From contig JAIVLN010000001.1 of the NCBI GenBank assembly GCA_020524245.1, forward strand, positions 186,001 to 250,000: a DNA stretch of 64,000 bases, given 5' to 3'. Source of the DNA: Rossellomorea aquimaris (GTDB lineage Bacteria > Bacillota > Bacilli > Bacillales > Fictibacillaceae). Shown one piece after another: positions 62,634 to 64,000 of this stretch. The position numbers and the translations under genes are program-made. The notes beneath the pieces are model-generated. The model worked only from the letters and a program-made list of their open reading frames with translations. It was not told the DNA's origin and made no database searches. The stretch's first letter is position 1. Each line of letters begins with the position of its first letter.

Positions 62634-64000
62634 TTACTGACTTTTTAGAGCTTTTTTCAATTCCACGATTTCCATCGCGATTCGTGCAGCTTCAACCATG
62701 TTCTGTTCGCGTTCTGCACGCTTTTTGTCTTTCTCTCTTTCTTGTATCTGAAGCAATTTGGGATATTTCTTCACTTGCTTTACATAATCGTAAAGTTCCT
62801 GGTCTGAAATATCCTCATTGATCGTAAGCATTGCCAATTCAGTGACGACCTGCTTCAATCGTTGGTCATCCACTCTTTCTAGAAAAAGACTGATATCAGG
62901 TGTATGGCCTTCTGCATAATACGCATATAGATAAGCAGCTATCGCACTGTACTCATCGATATTGAATGCTCCGCCAAGGAGTTCTTCCACCTTTTCTGCA
63001 ATACTCACATCTTTTAACATATGAGCCAGTAGTATTCGCTCCGCGTTGTGGAATGCAGGTAGCAGGCGTGAAGATTGACCGATATATTTCTTACGGTTAT
63101 TCTCCCTATTTCGACCATCATTATCCTTTTTCCTCTTCTGAGATACAAAAGCCTGATATTGTTGCTGTTTCAATGCGTCCAAAGAGAGATTGAACTCTTC
63201 CGCAAGCTGTCTTAGATAGTGATCCCTCTCAACAGCTTTCGGGAGTTTTGCTATTTCTTGTAGTATCTCTTCGATATAGCGCATCCGTTCTCCTTCATCT
63301 TGGAGATTTTTTCCTCTACGCATGAACTGCATCTTAAATGCCATGACCGTTAAACTTGCCCCTATTACATCCTGCTTAAAGCGCTCACCGCCATAATTCT
63401 GGATATAGTCATCAGGGTCCATGCCAGGTGGCATTTGTGCGATACGTACATTGCAATTCACATTTTCTATGAGTTCCGTCGCTCGGAAGGCTGCATTGAT
63501 TCCAGCCTGATCAGAGTCATAACATATGACAACCGTGGTGACATTCCGGCTCAAAAGCCTTGCCTGATCTTGGGTAAGGGATGTTCCTAATGTCGCCACA
63601 CCATTTGTTATACCCGCTTTCCAGGCTGCTATCACATCGACATAACCTTCAAAGAGTATGACTTTATCCTCTTTTCTCATTTCAGGTCTGGCGAGATGAT
63701 AAGCATATAGGGATTTACTCTTATAGAAAATTTTCGTTTCGGGACTGTTTAGGTATTTCGGTTCACCGTCACCTAGAATACGTCCCCCAAAAGCAATGTT
63801 TTTCCCTTGGGAATCCCAGATTGGAAACATGACACGATTCCGGAAGCGGTCGAAGAATTTTCCGTCAAACTCCCTTTTAGCGAGAATGCCGGCTCCAGCC
63901 ATCGTTTCTAGCGAATAGTTCCGCTTTTGTAAAAAGGATGTGGCAAATTCCCAGGAGTCCGGTGCATAACCGATTTGGAAGTGCTCGATCATTTCATCCG
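62634..64000 (-). CDS. dnaG: DNA primase, 5' end outside the window
   Basis: About 454 C-terminal residues are present and the frame stays open to the right edge; about 150 N-terminal residues, including the zinc finger, lie beyond. The TOPRIM domain shows FEGYVDV and YDSDQAG; upstream [19 protein letters not shown] is the RNA polymerase-like core. The C-terminal helicase-binding region follows. It synthesises RNA primers for replication. sigA starts 32 bp downstream. Confidence 0.97.
   Translation of the reverse strand, partial: DEMIEHFQIGYAPDSWEFATSFLQKRNYSLETMAGAGILAKREFDGKFFDRFRNRVMFPIWDSQGKNIAFGGRILGDGEPKYLNSPETKIFYKSKSLYAYHLARPEMRKEDKVILFEGYVDVIAAWKAGITNGVATLGTSLTQDQARLLSRNVTTVVICYDSDQAGINAAFRATELIENVNCNVRIAQMPPGMDPDDYIQNYGGERFKQDVIGASLTVMAFKMQFMRRGKNLQDEGERMRYIEEILQEIAKLPKAVERDHYLRQLAEEFNLSLDALKQQQYQAFVSQKRKKDNDGRNRENNRKKYIGQSSRLLPAFHNAERILLAHMLKDVSIAEKVEELLGGAFNIDEYSAIAAYLYAYYAEGHTPDISLFLERVDDQRLKQVVTELAMLTINEDISDQELYDYVKQVKKYPKLLQIQEREKDKKRAEREQNMVEAARIAMEIVELKKALKSQ

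Overview
The window reads as a low-to-mid GC, spore-forming Bacillaceae chromosome. Evidence: strong Shine-Dalgarno sites, a spoVAF gene, a T-box leader, a Mn-type sodA, and a gene order that follows the Bacillus subtilis yqg-yqf segment almost step by step. Read from right to left the backbone is dnaG-sigA-(acyl-CoA genes)-cccA-trmK-yqfO, ispH and vrrA on the opposite strand, cshB-nfo-yqfT, a znu/zur block, yqfX, ispG-yqfZ, yqgB-yqgC, a tRNA cluster, sodA-yqgE-pbpA, pstSCAB-phoU, rpmG-yqgN, and finally yqgQ-glcK-yqgS-yqgT. The protein families fit a moderately halophilic relative (Halobacillus/Virgibacillus-like), but the species cannot be fixed from this sequence. B. subtilis gene symbols are transferred from family recognition plus synteny.

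Layout. 0-9.3 kb: end of a PepSY-like membrane protein, HIT and glycolipid-binding-like genes, a LysM-M14 cell-wall peptidase, lipoteichoic acid synthase, glucokinase, YqgQ, SpoVAF and an M42 peptidase. 9.3-18 kb: an unknown membrane-anchored protein, a symporter/Xaa-Pro peptidase pair, several very small ORFs, a T-box-controlled NhaC-family transporter, mobA-yqgN and a NERD/zinc-ribbon gene. 18-25 kb: a 13-copy 51-bp tandem array, rpmG, then a three-gene operon (HTH-DUF4912, GH57-GT4 fusion, nucleotidyltransferase-pseudo-phosphomannomutase fusion) that interrupts the B. subtilis-like order. 25-31 kb: two small membrane-protein genes and the Pho-box-controlled pst operon. 31-40 kb: pbpA, an MFS gene, sodA, a second 51-bp array, seven tRNA genes, DUF456, a Na/Pi cotransporter and yqgB. 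40-50 kb: ypuA-like, yqfZ, ispG, a dispersed repeat, the Zur regulon block, a lytic transglycosylase, a YitT protein and a purine permease. 50-64 kb: a soluble histidine kinase, DNA repair/helicase genes, isoprenoid ispH, a third 51-bp array, tRNA methylation, cytochrome c, fatty-acid activation/oxidation genes, the housekeeping sigma factor and primase.

How the genes work together. Phosphate supply appears twice: the high-affinity ABC system pstSCAB with phoU, behind a four-repeat Pho box, and a Na/Pi cotransporter with its own PhoU-like tail. Zinc homeostasis is a compact znuC-znuB-zur(-DUF1540) unit with a Zur-box-like site. Cell envelope genes (ltaS, pbpA, M14 peptidase, lytic transglycosylase) are scattered through the backbone. 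The most unusual elements are the alpha-glucan-like operon carrying an apparently inactivated phosphomannomutase domain, the three 51-bp-period arrays, and two genes (ispH, yqfT) whose ribosome-binding sites lie in the right arm of perfect hairpins whose left arm sits inside a candidate promoter.
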